DNA of 64,000 nt from Fusobacterium varium (GCA_002356455.1 AP017968.1:310001-374000); one strand, 5' to 3'. Shown: positions 46,363 to 55,359, counted from the first letter of the stretch. Numbers and translations are program-made. Notes: generated from the sequence alone by a model not told the origin.

Positions 46363-47562
46363 ATGAATAAATACTTAGAACATTTTCGTATGTCAGCAGC
46401 AGATGCTGTTGAATATACAAAATATTTTGGAATTTTTTCAAATGAAGCTGAATTAAGAGGGGAAGAAATTGGAGATGGAAATATAAACTATATTTTCAGA
46501 GTAGTAGAAGAGAAAACTGGAAAGTCTGTTGTATTAAAACAGGCAGATAAATTTTTACGTTCATCTGGGCGCCCTCTCGATTTAGATAGAAGCAGAATTG
46601 AAGCAGAAATACTGAAACTGGAAGGGGAATATGCTCCTGAATTTGTACCAGAGATATATCGTTATGATGATATTATGTGTGTAATAGTGATGGAAGATAT
46701 TTCTGAATATAAAAATTTAAGAAAAGAGCTTATGGATGGAAAAATATTTAAAAATTTTGCTGATGAAATAAGCAGTTTTTTAGCTGATACACTTCTTCCA
46801 ACAACAGATTTAGTTTTGGATAGAGGAGAGAAAAAAGACAGGGTAAAAACTTTTATAAATAAGGAATTATGTGATATATCAGAATGTCTTGTATTTACAG
46901 AGCCTTATGTTAATGACAGAAACAGAAATATTGTTATTCCAGAAAATATGGAATTTGTAAAAAAATACTTATATGATGATAAAGAACTTCATGTTGAAGC
47001 AGCAAAACTAAAAAATAACTTCATGAATAATGCACAAGCTCTTATTCATGGTGATCTTCATTCAGGATCTATATTCATTAATGAAAAAGGAATGAAAGTC
47101 ATTGACCCAGAATTTTCTTTCTATGGTCCTATGGGCTATGACATTGGAAATGTTATTGGAAATCTATTCTTTCCTTTGATAAATAGGAAATATCTCATGG
47201 AATCAGGAGAAATGAAAGAAAAGTTTATAGAATGGCTTTCTAAAACTATTATAGATATTTTTGATATGTTTGTTATAAAATTTCATAAAAAGTATAAAGA
47301 TATGGTGAAAGATCCTCTTTATATAAATGAAGAATTTGAAAACTGGTATTTAAATCAGATAATGGCAGAATCAGTAGGTGCAGCAGGTATGGAAATCATC
47401 AGAAGGGTAGTAGGAGATTCTAAGGTGATGGAGATAACAAGTATCACTGATGTAGAAAAAAAGATGGAGATAGAAAGAGAGCTTATTAAGATTGGAATAA
47501 AATTTATAAAAGAAAGATATAATATAAGATCAGGAAGAGAATTGATTAAAAAAATATATTAA
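46363..47562 (+). CDS. mtnK: S-methyl-5-thioribose kinase (MtnK)
   Basis: A 399-residue kinase of the aminoglycoside-phosphotransferase-like fold. Catalytic loop LIHGDLHSGSIF is at about residue 227, and the metal-binding VIDPEFSFYGPMGYDIGN follows. IGDGNINYIFRV is the Gly-rich loop and SGRPLDLDRSRIE is typical for MtnK. It phosphorylates methylthioribose at C1, giving the substrate of MtnA. Last gene of the operon. Confidence 0.9.
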   Translation: MNKYLEHFRMSAADAVEYTKYFGIFSNEAELRGEEIGDGNINYIFRVVEEKTGKSVVLKQADKFLRSSGRPLDLDRSRIEAEILKLEGEYAPEFVPEIYRYDDIMCVIVMEDISEYKNLRKELMDGKIFKNFADEISSFLADTLLPTTDLVLDRGEKKDRVKTFINKELCDISECLVFTEPYVNDRNRNIVIPENMEFVKKYLYDDKELHVEAAKLKNNFMNNAQALIHGDLHSGSIFINEKGMKVIDPEFSFYGPMGYDIGNVIGNLFFPLINRKYLMESGEMKEKFIEWLSKTIIDIFDMFVIKFHKKYKDMVKDPLYINEEFENWYLNQIMAESVGAAGMEIIRRVVGDSKVMEITSITDVEKKMEIERELIKIGIKFIKERYNIRSGRELIKKIY

Positions 47563-47567
47563 TATAT

Positions 47568-47697
47568 AAAAGAGGTTGACTCATAAGAAAAATGTAATTT
47601 TAGAATTTTTTCAGTAGAAGGGTTTGGTGTTAAATAAATAAACCTTTCTAATTTCTAGAATTCCAATATTTATCTTAAATTTTGATCAACCTCTTTT
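47568..47697. terminator. Bidirectional terminator, copy 2 of a dispersed element
   Basis: A perfect 12-base pair of arms, AAAAGAGGTTGA (47568-47579) and TCAACCTCTTTT (47686-47697), encloses a smaller stem (AGAAGGGTTT / AAACCTTTCT). It lies between convergent genes and shares its left arm and following bases with the element at 33201. Confidence 0.65.
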
Positions 47698-47716
47698 GTT
47701 ATAATTAAAAGTTGTT

Positions 47717-48217
47717 TTATTTGATTTTTTCAGTTATAAATTTTTTAAATTCTTCAAAAGTTCCAATTGAAAAACTATCTTTTTTTAATATTAACCCCTG
47801 TTTTTTCCCAATCATTAAGACATAGGCTAACTTATATTCTTTTATTTTCTTGATTTGATTATATTCAAACTCCATGGATATTTTACCTTCTTTTAAAGCA
47901 ATATTACTATCAGTAAATTGTAAAATGGATTCTGGTGTTTGTCCATTATGCAGATTAAGAGAAGATTTCTTCATATTTTTCAGATAAACTAAATGATAGA
48001 AAATTAATCGCAGTGAAACAATAAATATTAATATAGTCAGTGCAGCCATAACAAAACGTAAGCTTCTCATTTTAAATAAAATAAAATAAGTATAAAGCAT
48101 TGCAATAAGCATGAAAAAAAATCCAATTATTCTAAGATATTTGCAATGAACATCTTTTACATATTCAAGTAGAACTTTTTTATCAGAGTAATATCTATTT
48201 TCAAATAATATATTCAT
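47717..48217 (-). CDS. YcxB-like two-helix membrane protein
   Basis: A 166-residue protein with two membrane helices (about residues 30-50 and 58-80) and a C-terminal domain (EGKISMEFEYNQIKKIKEYKLAYVLMIGKKQGLILKKDSF) whose pattern fits the YcxB-like domain, a PH-fold-like module. The ATG at 48217 with GGAGG five bases upstream is chosen over an in-frame ATG at 48229. Function is unknown. Confidence 0.65.
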   Translation of the reverse strand: MNILFENRYYSDKKVLLEYVKDVHCKYLRIIGFFFMLIAMLYTYFILFKMRSLRFVMAALTILIFIVSLRLIFYHLVYLKNMKKSSLNLHNGQTPESILQFTDSNIALKEGKISMEFEYNQIKKIKEYKLAYVLMIGKKQGLILKKDSFSIGTFEEFKKFITEKIK

Positions 48218-48398
48218 TTTTTCCTCCATCCCCTATTATTATATATATTTTCAAAAATTTTTAAGTACTTAAAATATTATATAGTAATTCATATTTTTAG
48301 TCTACTTGTATTTGGAATAAAATAGAAAATGATTGCAGATTTAGGAGCATACAAAGAAAATTACTATTTATTTTAGAAAATCTAATTTTGAAATTTTA

Positions 48399-49469
48399 TT
48401 ATTTTACAGAGTAACTTCCTAATATTTTAAGGTCTTTACAATTTTTTCTCATAGCATCTATCAAATCTTTTGCTCTCTGTTCTTTTAATTCTCCTACTAT
48501 TTCTACATAGAAGAAGTACTGCCAAGGAAGGTTATGAAGAGAACGAGATTTAATACTTTCCATATTGAATCCATGCTCAGCTACTATTTGAATAATATGT
48601 GCAAGCTGCCCTGCATTGTGGTCAACAGTAAATAAAAGATTAAATCTATCTCCCTTTTCTTCAAGTTTTTTAGTTAATATAATAAATCTTGTAGTATTTT
48701 CTATACTTGTGTTTATATTTTCTACTAGAATTTTTAAACCATAAAGTTCTGCAGTTTCTCTGCTAGCAATAGCAGCTTTGTGTATATCTCCAGCTTCACT
48801 TACGAATTTTGCTGCTAATGCAGTATTAGGATATGGAATAGCTTCAAAATTAGTTCCTTTTAAGAAAGTCTGACATTGAGATAATGCCTGATGGTGTGAA
48901 TAAACTTTTTCTATATCTTTTATTTCAGCTTCTTTTAATCCCAATAAATTTTGATCTATTTTAAGGTCATAAATTCCAGAGATGTGGCAATCATATTTTA
49001 AAAGAAGATCAAGAACTTCTCCCACTTCTCCTGTAAATGAATTTTCAAAAGGAATAACACCATATGCAGCACCACCATCAGCAACTGCTTTAAATACATC
49101 TTCAAAAGTTGCAAATGATTTTAATTTTGAATCTGGAAAAACTTTTTTTGAGGCTATGTGAGAAAAAGCACCCATAGTCCCTTGATATGCAACTACCCCT
49201 TTATTGATGATGGTAGCTTGATATCTTTTAGAAGTATCCATAAGATTCTGAATAAATTCCTTATATGATTCAATATATTTTTCTTCTGTGATATAGGCAC
49301 AGTTTTTTTCTATAACTTGTTTTTCTCTGCCACTGTCAAAAATAGGCATATTATTTTCCAGCTTATAGAGAATGACATCTTCTACAGCCTGCATTCTTTT
49401 TTGGAAAAGGGCTGCTACTTCTTTATCTATTTCATTTATGGCTTTTCTTGCTTCTTCCAGTTTATTCAT
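48399..49469 (-). CDS. pheA: Bifunctional chorismate mutase / prephenate dehydratase
   Basis: A 356-residue enzyme making phenylpyruvate for phenylalanine. Domain order: AroQ chorismate mutase (1-90; INEIDKEVAALFQKRM, DSGREKQV), prephenate dehydratase (about 92-270; YQGTMGAFSHIA, PFENSFTGEV, NTTRFIIL) and a C-terminal ACT domain (about 278-356; HNAGQLAHIIQIVAEHGFNM and ESIKSRSLHNLPWQYFFYVE), which gives feedback control by Phe. It is transcribed away from the aro operon. Confidence 0.93.
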   Translation of the reverse strand: MNKLEEARKAINEIDKEVAALFQKRMQAVEDVILYKLENNMPIFDSGREKQVIEKNCAYITEEKYIESYKEFIQNLMDTSKRYQATIINKGVVAYQGTMGAFSHIASKKVFPDSKLKSFATFEDVFKAVADGGAAYGVIPFENSFTGEVGEVLDLLLKYDCHISGIYDLKIDQNLLGLKEAEIKDIEKVYSHHQALSQCQTFLKGTNFEAIPYPNTALAAKFVSEAGDIHKAAIASRETAELYGLKILVENINTSIENTTRFIILTKKLEEKGDRFNLLFTVDHNAGQLAHIIQIVAEHGFNMESIKSRSLHNLPWQYFFYVEIVGELKEQRAKDLIDAMRKNCKDLKILGSYSVK

Positions 49470-49498
49470 AATTTACTCCCCCTTTAAATTTTGAAATT

Positions 49499-49534
49499 AT
49501 TATAGCACTATTTTATGTGACATTCTACATAAAA
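49499..49534 (-). promoter_or_regulatory. pheA promoter region with palindrome
   Basis: A minus-strand TATAAT lies at 49504-49499. Just upstream TTTTATGT (49511-49518) and ACATAAAA (49527-49534) form an 8-base inverted repeat over the expected -35 region, a candidate operator. Confidence 0.4.
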
Positions 49535-49628
49535 TTTTTTTGCTTTTCTTAAAAGCTTGAAAAATTAGTAAAAATAAGGAGTCTTGTGGAATATAAAAAT
49601 TAAAGTTTCAAAAAATTAAAAAAAAGTG

Positions 49629-49657
49629 TTGCAAATTTTTTAATATAGGTTTACTAT
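49629..49657 (+). promoter_or_regulatory. Promoter of the aro operon leader
   Basis: TTGCAA (49629-49634), a 17-base spacer and TACTAT (49652-49657) precede the leader peptide; transcription would start near 49664. Confidence 0.6.
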
Positions 49658-49689
49658 AAATAAAATTCGTTTTTTCGGAGTGGTAACTT

Positions 49690-49740
49690 ATGAGAGATAA
49701 AAAAACAGACAATATAGTATTCAGATTTTATTTTAGATAG
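49690..49740 (+). CDS. Aromatic-rich leader peptide of the aro operon
   Basis: A 16-residue frame, MRDKKTDNIVFRFYFR, with CGGAG nine bases upstream. Its last six residues contain Phe, Phe, Tyr, Phe, and its stop codon abuts the first strand of the leader hairpin, as in pheL-type attenuators. Ribosome stalling at Phe/Tyr codons when charged tRNA is scarce would alter folding of the downstream RNA. Confidence 0.7.
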   Translation: MRDKKTDNIVFRFYFR

Positions 49741-49786
49741 CCTTGATACAACCATAAAGCCCTTATGGTCTTTTGTTGTATCAAGG
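49741..49786 (+). promoter_or_regulatory. Attenuator stem of the aro leader
   Basis: CCTTGATACAAC (49741-49752) pairs perfectly with GTTGTATCAAGG (49775-49786), extended inside by ACCATAA / TTATGGT. The 3' strand can alternatively pair with the terminator's TTGAATGC, and CCTTGA can also pair with TCAAGG at 49795-49800, so the fold is mutually exclusive with the terminator. Confidence 0.7.
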
Positions 49787-49790
49787 CGAA

Positions 49791-49818
49791 GCATTCAAGG
49801 AATTGAATGCTTTTTTTT
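49791..49818 (+). terminator. Attenuator terminator of the aro operon
   Basis: GCATTCAA (49791-49798) and TTGAATGC (49803-49810) form an 8-base stem with a 4-base loop followed by eight T residues, 30 bases ahead of the aroB start. It stops transcription before the structural genes unless an antiterminator forms. Confidence 0.85.
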
Positions 49819-49848
49819 ATATCTGGGAAAAATATAAGGAGGATTTTT

Positions 49849-50850
49849 ATGAAACTGAGAGTGGAACTTAAAGAAAAAAGCTATGATATTCATGTTGAAA
49901 AAGGAATACTTTATAAAATAAAAGAATATATAAACTTAGATAGAAAAGTTATGATAGTGACAGATAAGGGAGTTCCTCAAAGATATATAGATATAATAAA
50001 AGCTCAGTGTCCAAATGGGGACTCTATAGCTGTAGAGCAGGGAGAAGGAGCGAAAAGTTTTAAAGTATTTGAAGAAGTATGCAGAAAACTTCTTGATCTG
50101 GGATTTCATAGAAATGATTTGATAATAGCTCTTGGTGGAGGAGTAATTGGAGATTTAGGAGGCTTTGTAGCAGCTTCTTATATGAGGGGTATAGATTTTA
50201 TAAATATTCCAACTACTACACTGTCGCAGATAGATAGCTCTATTGGAGGAAAGACAGCAATAAATCTTGGAGATACTAAAAATATAATAGGAGCTTTTTA
50301 TCAACCTAAAGGAGTATTTATAGATTTAGAAGTTTTGGAAACTCTTCCTGAGAGGCACTATTACAATGGACTGGTAGAAGCATTGAAAGCAGGGTTGATA
50401 TATGACAAAGAACTTTTTGAGATATTTGAAAATAAAAACATAAATAATAATCTTCAGGAGATAATATACAGAGCTCTCTTGGTAAAAAAAGATGTGGTGG
50501 AAAAAGATGAAAAAGAAGAAAATCTTAGAAAAATATTAAACTTTGGGCATACTGTAGGACATGGAATAGAGGGGTTCTTTCATTTGAAAGATGTTCTTCA
50601 TGGAGAAGGAGTAGCTATGGGAATGCTTCCTATGATAGAGGATGAGGATTTAAGAGAGAGAACTAAAAAGATATTGAAGAAAATGAATATAGATACAGAT
50701 ATAGAATATGACAGAGAAAAAGTATTTGAACTTATGTTTAAAGATAAAAAAGCTGATCAAGATAAAATAACTTTAGTAAAGGTAAAAGAGCTGGGAAAAG
50801 CTGAATTAGTAAAAGTTCCAATAGAGGAATGTAAAAATTATCTTAAATAA
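49849..50850 (+). CDS. aroB: 3-dehydroquinate synthase
   Basis: A 333-residue enzyme for the second shikimate-pathway step. NAD-binding GGGVIGDLGGFVA, FINIPTTTLSQIDSSIGGKTAIN, and zinc-ligand regions FGHTVGHGIE and LHGEGVAMGM are intact. The ATG at 49849 has AAGGAGG upstream; an in-frame ATG at 49807 lies in the terminator stem and is rejected. First structural gene of the aro operon. Confidence 0.95.
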   Translation: MKLRVELKEKSYDIHVEKGILYKIKEYINLDRKVMIVTDKGVPQRYIDIIKAQCPNGDSIAVEQGEGAKSFKVFEEVCRKLLDLGFHRNDLIIALGGGVIGDLGGFVAASYMRGIDFINIPTTTLSQIDSSIGGKTAINLGDTKNIIGAFYQPKGVFIDLEVLETLPERHYYNGLVEALKAGLIYDKELFEIFENKNINNNLQEIIYRALLVKKDVVEKDEKEENLRKILNFGHTVGHGIEGFFHLKDVLHGEGVAMGMLPMIEDEDLRERTKKILKKMNIDTDIEYDREKVFELMFKDKKADQDKITLVKVKELGKAELVKVPIEECKNYLK

Positions 50851-50861
50851 GAGGAGGAAAA

Positions 50862-51971
50862 ATGCAGAGTACAATAGGAAATAGTATAAAGCTCAGTCTT
50901 TTTGGAGAATCACATGGAACAGCTATTGGAATAGTGATAGACGGCTTGGCTCCTGGAATAAAATTAGATATTGATTTTATACAGCAGCAGCTGGAGAAAA
51001 GAAAACCGAAAGGTAAAATATCAACTCAAAGACATGAAGCAGATGATTTCAAAATAGTCAGCGGATATTTTAATGGATATACAACTGGAACACCATTATG
51101 CCTCATAATTGAAAATAAGTCACAGCTGAGCAGAGATTATGAAAAAACTAAAAGCATAATGAGACCTTCTCATGCTGATTATACAGCAGATGTAAAATAT
51201 ATGGGATATCAGGACTACAGAGGAGGAGGACATTTTTCTGGAAGAACAACAGCACCTCTGGTAGCAGCAGGGGCAATATTCATTCAGATACTTAAATCTA
51301 AAGGAATAGAAATAGGAACTCATATATTAAAATGTAAAAATGAAAGAGATAAAGATTTTTCATCAGATGAAATAACACTTTTAAAGGAAATCAGAGAAGT
51401 AAATGAAAAATATTTTCCTGTACTGGGAAAAGATGCAGAAGAAAAAATGAAAAACATAATAGAAAAAGCTGGAGAGGAGCTGGATTCAGTAGGAGGAATA
51501 CTGGAAACTGCTGTAACAGGACTGCCAGCTGGAATAGGAGAGCCATATTTTAATTCTGTAGAAAGTGTTCTTTCTCATCTTATATATTCTATACCAGCAG
51601 TAAAAGGAATAGAATTTGGAGCTGGTTTTGGAGTGACGGATATGTATGGAAGTGAAGCTAATGACAGTTTCTGTTATGAAAATGGAAAAGTAAAAACAAA
51701 AACAAATAATAATGGAGGTATCAACGGAGGGATAACAAATTCTATGCCGCTCATAATGCGAACTGCTGTAAAACCTACACCATCAATATATAAGGAGCAG
51801 GAAAGCATAGATATATCTAGAGGAGAAAATGTAAAACTTAATATTGAAGGAAGGCATGATCCAGCTATAATACACAGAGCAAGAGTAGTTATAGATTCTA
51901 TGACAGCATTTGGGCTGCTTGATCTCATATGTATGAGATATGGGTATATGTGGATGACGGATAAAAAATAA
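50862..51971 (+). CDS. aroC: Chorismate synthase
   Basis: A 369-residue FMN enzyme for the last common step. FGESHGTAIG is at the N terminus, GGGHFSGRTTAPLVAAGA in the middle, and KPTPSI and HDPAIIHRARVV near the end. GAGGAGG precedes the ATG, 12 bases after aroB. Confidence 0.95.
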   Translation: MQSTIGNSIKLSLFGESHGTAIGIVIDGLAPGIKLDIDFIQQQLEKRKPKGKISTQRHEADDFKIVSGYFNGYTTGTPLCLIIENKSQLSRDYEKTKSIMRPSHADYTADVKYMGYQDYRGGGHFSGRTTAPLVAAGAIFIQILKSKGIEIGTHILKCKNERDKDFSSDEITLLKEIREVNEKYFPVLGKDAEEKMKNIIEKAGEELDSVGGILETAVTGLPAGIGEPYFNSVESVLSHLIYSIPAVKGIEFGAGFGVTDMYGSEANDSFCYENGKVKTKTNNNGGINGGITNSMPLIMRTAVKPTPSIYKEQESIDISRGENVKLNIEGRHDPAIIHRARVVIDSMTAFGLLDLICMRYGYMWMTDKK

Positions 51972-52004
51972 AAATTAAAACATAAAAGCTGAGGGGGAAC
52001 AAAA

Positions 52005-53024
52005 ATGATAATAACTTTAAAAAAGAATGCACCACAAGAAGAGATTCAAAAGATGATTGAGGCTTTAGAAAGTAAAAATGATGTAGCTGTGACTCTTATA
52101 TCAGGAGAAAACTACAATGTATTTGGTATTGTAGGGGATACAACAAAAATAGATGAAAAAGCATTGAAGGCAAATCCATATGTTGAAGATGTAACTAGAA
52201 TAGCAGCACCATATAAGAAAGCCAACAGACTTTTTCACCCAGAAGATAGCATCATAGATGTAGCAGGAATCAAGATAGGAGCAGGACAGAAAATAGCTGT
52301 AATAGGAGGTCCTTGTTCTGTAGAGGGAGAATGCTCTGTTATGGAGATAGCTAAAGAAGTAAAAGAGGCAGGAGCTTCTATGCTTAGAGGTGGAGCTTAC
52401 AAACCTCGTACATCACCATATGCTTTTCAGGGAATGGCAAGTGAAGGAATACAATGTCTGGTGAAAGCAAGGGAAACTTATGGACTTCCAATAGTAAGCG
52501 AACTTATGAGTGCAGATAAAATAGATGAATTTGTTGAAAATGTAGACCTTATTCAAATAGGGGCAAGAAATATGCAGAACTTTGATTTACTGAAAGCTGT
52601 AGGGAAAATAAATAAACCTATTCTTCTAAAAAGAGGGCTTTCAAATACTATTGAGGAATGGATAATGTCAGCAGAATATATAATGGCTGGAGGAAATGAA
52701 AATGTAATACTGTGTGAAAGAGGTATTCGTACATTTGAAAAGTATACTAGAAATACACTTGATCTTAGTGTAATACCTATTATCAAACAGAAAACTCATC
52801 TTCCTATAATAATTGATCCTTCTCATGCTACTGGAAACTGGGAATATGTAGAATCAATGGCACTGGCAGCTATTGCTGCAGGAGCAGATGGGCTTATTAT
52901 AGAGGTACATAATGACCCTGAACATGCTTGGAGTGATGGAGCTCAATCATTAAAACCTAAAAAATTCAAACATTTGATAGAACAGGGAAGAAAAATAGCA
53001 AAAGTCATTGGAAGAGATATGTAG
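52005..53024 (+). CDS. aroF: 3-deoxy-7-phosphoheptulonate (DAHP) synthase, type I-beta
   Basis: A 339-residue enzyme for the first shikimate-pathway step. Residues 1-70 form a ferredoxin-like regulatory domain as in the Thermotoga enzyme, where it gives Tyr/Phe feedback inhibition. The KDO8P-synthase-like barrel follows, with GGPCSVEG, LRGGAYKPRTSPYAFQG, LKRGLSNTIEEW, CERGIRTFE and DPSHATG (metal and phosphate sites). GAGGGGGA ribosome site. Confidence 0.94.
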   Translation: MIITLKKNAPQEEIQKMIEALESKNDVAVTLISGENYNVFGIVGDTTKIDEKALKANPYVEDVTRIAAPYKKANRLFHPEDSIIDVAGIKIGAGQKIAVIGGPCSVEGECSVMEIAKEVKEAGASMLRGGAYKPRTSPYAFQGMASEGIQCLVKARETYGLPIVSELMSADKIDEFVENVDLIQIGARNMQNFDLLKAVGKINKPILLKRGLSNTIEEWIMSAEYIMAGGNENVILCERGIRTFEKYTRNTLDLSVIPIIKQKTHLPIIIDPSHATGNWEYVESMALAAIAAGADGLIIEVHNDPEHAWSDGAQSLKPKKFKHLIEQGRKIAKVIGRDM

Positions 53025-53051
53025 AACTTGCTGTAAGGAGGAAATAAAGAG

Positions 53052-54323
53052 ATGAAAGTAAAAATATATCCATCAAAATGCAGTGGGCAGACAATTATAC
53101 CACCTTCTAAAAGCATGGGACACAGAGCAATAATATGTGCTTCACTAGCAGTAGGAAGAAGTGTCATAAAAAATGTAGCTTATTCTGATGATATAAAAAC
53201 AACTATTGAGGGAATGAGGAAATTAGGAGCTGAAATAGAAGAAAATGGAGATATTCTCATTATAGATGGAATAAAAGATATTACAAAAATTTCAGATGAA
53301 ATAATAAATTGTAATGAATCTGGTTCAACTTTGAGATTTTTTATACCTATATTTTCTCTCACTGGAAAAAAAATAACTTTTCTTGGAAAGAACAGACTTC
53401 TTAAAAGACCTCAAAAAATATATGAAGATATATTTAAAGAACAGAAACTGCATTATTTTCATGATGAAGCTAAAATGGAAATAAAAGGTAAATTGAAAGC
53501 TGGAACATATGTGATAGATGGAAATATAAGTTCACAATTTATAAGTGGACTTCTTTTTACTCTTCCTCTGCTGGATGGAGATTCTGAAATAAAGATAAAA
53601 CCTCCTTTTGAATCAGCTTCATATATAGAGCTTACCATTGAAATGCTGAAAAGATATGGAATAGAAATATCTCAGACAGATGAACTTACTTTTAAAATTA
53701 AAGGAAATCAGAAATATAAACCTTGTGATTATACAATAGAGGGAGATTTTTCACAACTTGGTTTTTTTGCAGTACTGGGAGCAATAAATAATGATATTGA
53801 ATGTCTTGGGCTGAATCATGAATCTAGCCAAGGAGATAAGGTTATAATAGAAATATTAAGAAATGCTGGAATAGAAATAGAAAATATTGATGGAGGATAT
53901 CTTATTCATAAGAGTATTCCTAAAAGTTGTGAAATAGATCTTGCTGACTGTCCAGATTTAGGGCCGATACTTAATGTATTGGGAATGTATGGAGATGGAG
54001 ATTTCAGAATATATAATGCTGGAAGATTGAGATACAAGGAAAGCGACAGAATAGCAGCTATGGAAGAGGAGCTTTTAAAGCTGGGAGTATCTATTAAAAC
54101 TACAGAAGATGAGATTTTTATATCTGGAAAAGAGATATATGATGGAGGAATAGAGGTATCAGGGCATAAAGATCATAGAATAGTTATGAGCATGGCTGTA
54201 GCAGCTACCCTTATGAATAAACCTGTCATTATAGATGGAGCAGAGGCAGTGGAAAAGTCTTATCCTGATTTTTTTGAAGATATAGAAAAAATAGGGGTAA
54301 AGGTTGAGTGCTATGATAAATAA
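53052..54323 (+). CDS. aroA: 5-enolpyruvylshikimate-3-phosphate synthase
   Basis: A 423-residue enzyme with substrate-binding PPSKSMGHRAIICA, NESGSTLRFF, DISSQFISGLL-like (here GNISSQFISGLL) and the C-terminal RYKESDRIAAMEEELLKLG and GHKDHRIVMSMAVAA. The Gly in NESGSTLRF replaces the usual NAGT Ala, a feature known from less glyphosate-sensitive class II enzymes. Start ATG with AAGGAGG upstream. Confidence 0.94.
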   Translation: MKVKIYPSKCSGQTIIPPSKSMGHRAIICASLAVGRSVIKNVAYSDDIKTTIEGMRKLGAEIEENGDILIIDGIKDITKISDEIINCNESGSTLRFFIPIFSLTGKKITFLGKNRLLKRPQKIYEDIFKEQKLHYFHDEAKMEIKGKLKAGTYVIDGNISSQFISGLLFTLPLLDGDSEIKIKPPFESASYIELTIEMLKRYGIEISQTDELTFKIKGNQKYKPCDYTIEGDFSQLGFFAVLGAINNDIECLGLNHESSQGDKVIIEILRNAGIEIENIDGGYLIHKSIPKSCEIDLADCPDLGPILNVLGMYGDGDFRIYNAGRLRYKESDRIAAMEEELLKLGVSIKTTEDEIFISGKEIYDGGIEVSGHKDHRIVMSMAVAATLMNKPVIIDGAEAVEKSYPDFFEDIEKIGVKVECYDK

Positions 54324-55185
54324 AGATATGAAATTTTTCATTGTGGGATTAGGGCTTCTGGGAGGAGCTTATGCAAAAGCTCTCAAGAAAAACGGATATA
54401 CTGTATATGCTGCTGATATAAATGAAGACAGTATAGAATATGCTCTTGAAAATAATATAATAGATGAAGGAGCAGTTTCTGATTATGAATCATTGATAGA
54501 AAAAGCAGATGTAATAATATCAGGTATGTATCCTACTACTATGGTAGAATGGCTAGAAAGAAATCAAAAATATTATAAAAAAGGCTGTATAATCACTGAT
54601 GTAAGTGGTGTAAAAAGAGGTATAGTTAACAAAGTGCAAGAAAGTTTACCTAGAGATGTTGAGTTTATCAGTTCTCATCCAATGGCAGGAAAAGAAGTGA
54701 GTGGAGTAAGAAACAGTGACGAAACTATTTTTGAAATAGCTAACTTCATTATAACTCCTACAGAAAAAAATACAATTCAGGGAATAGAATTTGCAAAGGA
54801 ACTTGGGAAAATACTCGGCTTTAGAAATATTACTCAACTTTCTTTGGAAGAACATGATAAAATGATTGGGTTTGTATCTCAGCTAACTCATGTGATAGCT
54901 GTATCTCTTATGAATACAAATGATAATACACATCTTGTAGAATATACAGGGGATTCATTTAGAGACCTTACAAGGATAGCTAAAATTAATGAAGTTTTGT
55001 GGAGTGAACTTTTTCTTTTAAATAAGGAAATATTAGTAAAGGAGATAGATGATTTTGCAGCAGAGCTGAATAATTTTAGAGAAAAACTCGTAAATGAAGA
55101 TGTGAAAGGAATGAAGAAACTCTTTATTCAGTCTACAGAGAGAAGAAAGCTTTTTGATAAGAAAGATGTAAAGAATAGAAAATAA
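54313..55185 (+). CDS. tyrA: Prephenate dehydrogenase
   Basis: A 290-residue NAD(P) enzyme on the tyrosine branch. The Rossmann motif is FIVGLGLLGGAYAKAL, followed by FISSHPMAGKEVSGV and the all-helical dimer domain (LSLEEHDKMIGFVSQLTHVIAV). No ACT domain is attached. The ATG at 54313 overlaps the aroA stop; a TTG at 54304 or ATG at 54328 are possible. It completes the operon, giving a Tyr route to match pheA across the promoter region. Confidence 0.9.
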   Translation: MINKDMKFFIVGLGLLGGAYAKALKKNGYTVYAADINEDSIEYALENNIIDEGAVSDYESLIEKADVIISGMYPTTMVEWLERNQKYYKKGCIITDVSGVKRGIVNKVQESLPRDVEFISSHPMAGKEVSGVRNSDETIFEIANFIITPTEKNTIQGIEFAKELGKILGFRNITQLSLEEHDKMIGFVSQLTHVIAVSLMNTNDNTHLVEYTGDSFRDLTRIAKINEVLWSELFLLNKEILVKEIDDFAAELNNFREKLVNEDVKGMKKLFIQSTERRKLFDKKDVKNRK

Positions 55186-55359
55186 ATTTTTTTAATAATT
55201 AATGATGTAGTGAAGTTTTTTAGATAATTTATTTTAATAGTCAAGTGATTAAAGAATGAATTTTATATTTGCTAGGATAATAATTATTAGATATCATCAA
55301 TATATTTTTAAATTTAGTGTTTAAGTAAAATAACTATTAAAAAATGTGAATAAAAAATA

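Noticed and set aside
49664-49848. T-box riboswitch before aroB
   Set aside because: I could not find the T-box core (TGGN-type bulge and conserved AGGGTGGNACCGCG-like stretch); the short aromatic frame and stem explain the leader better.
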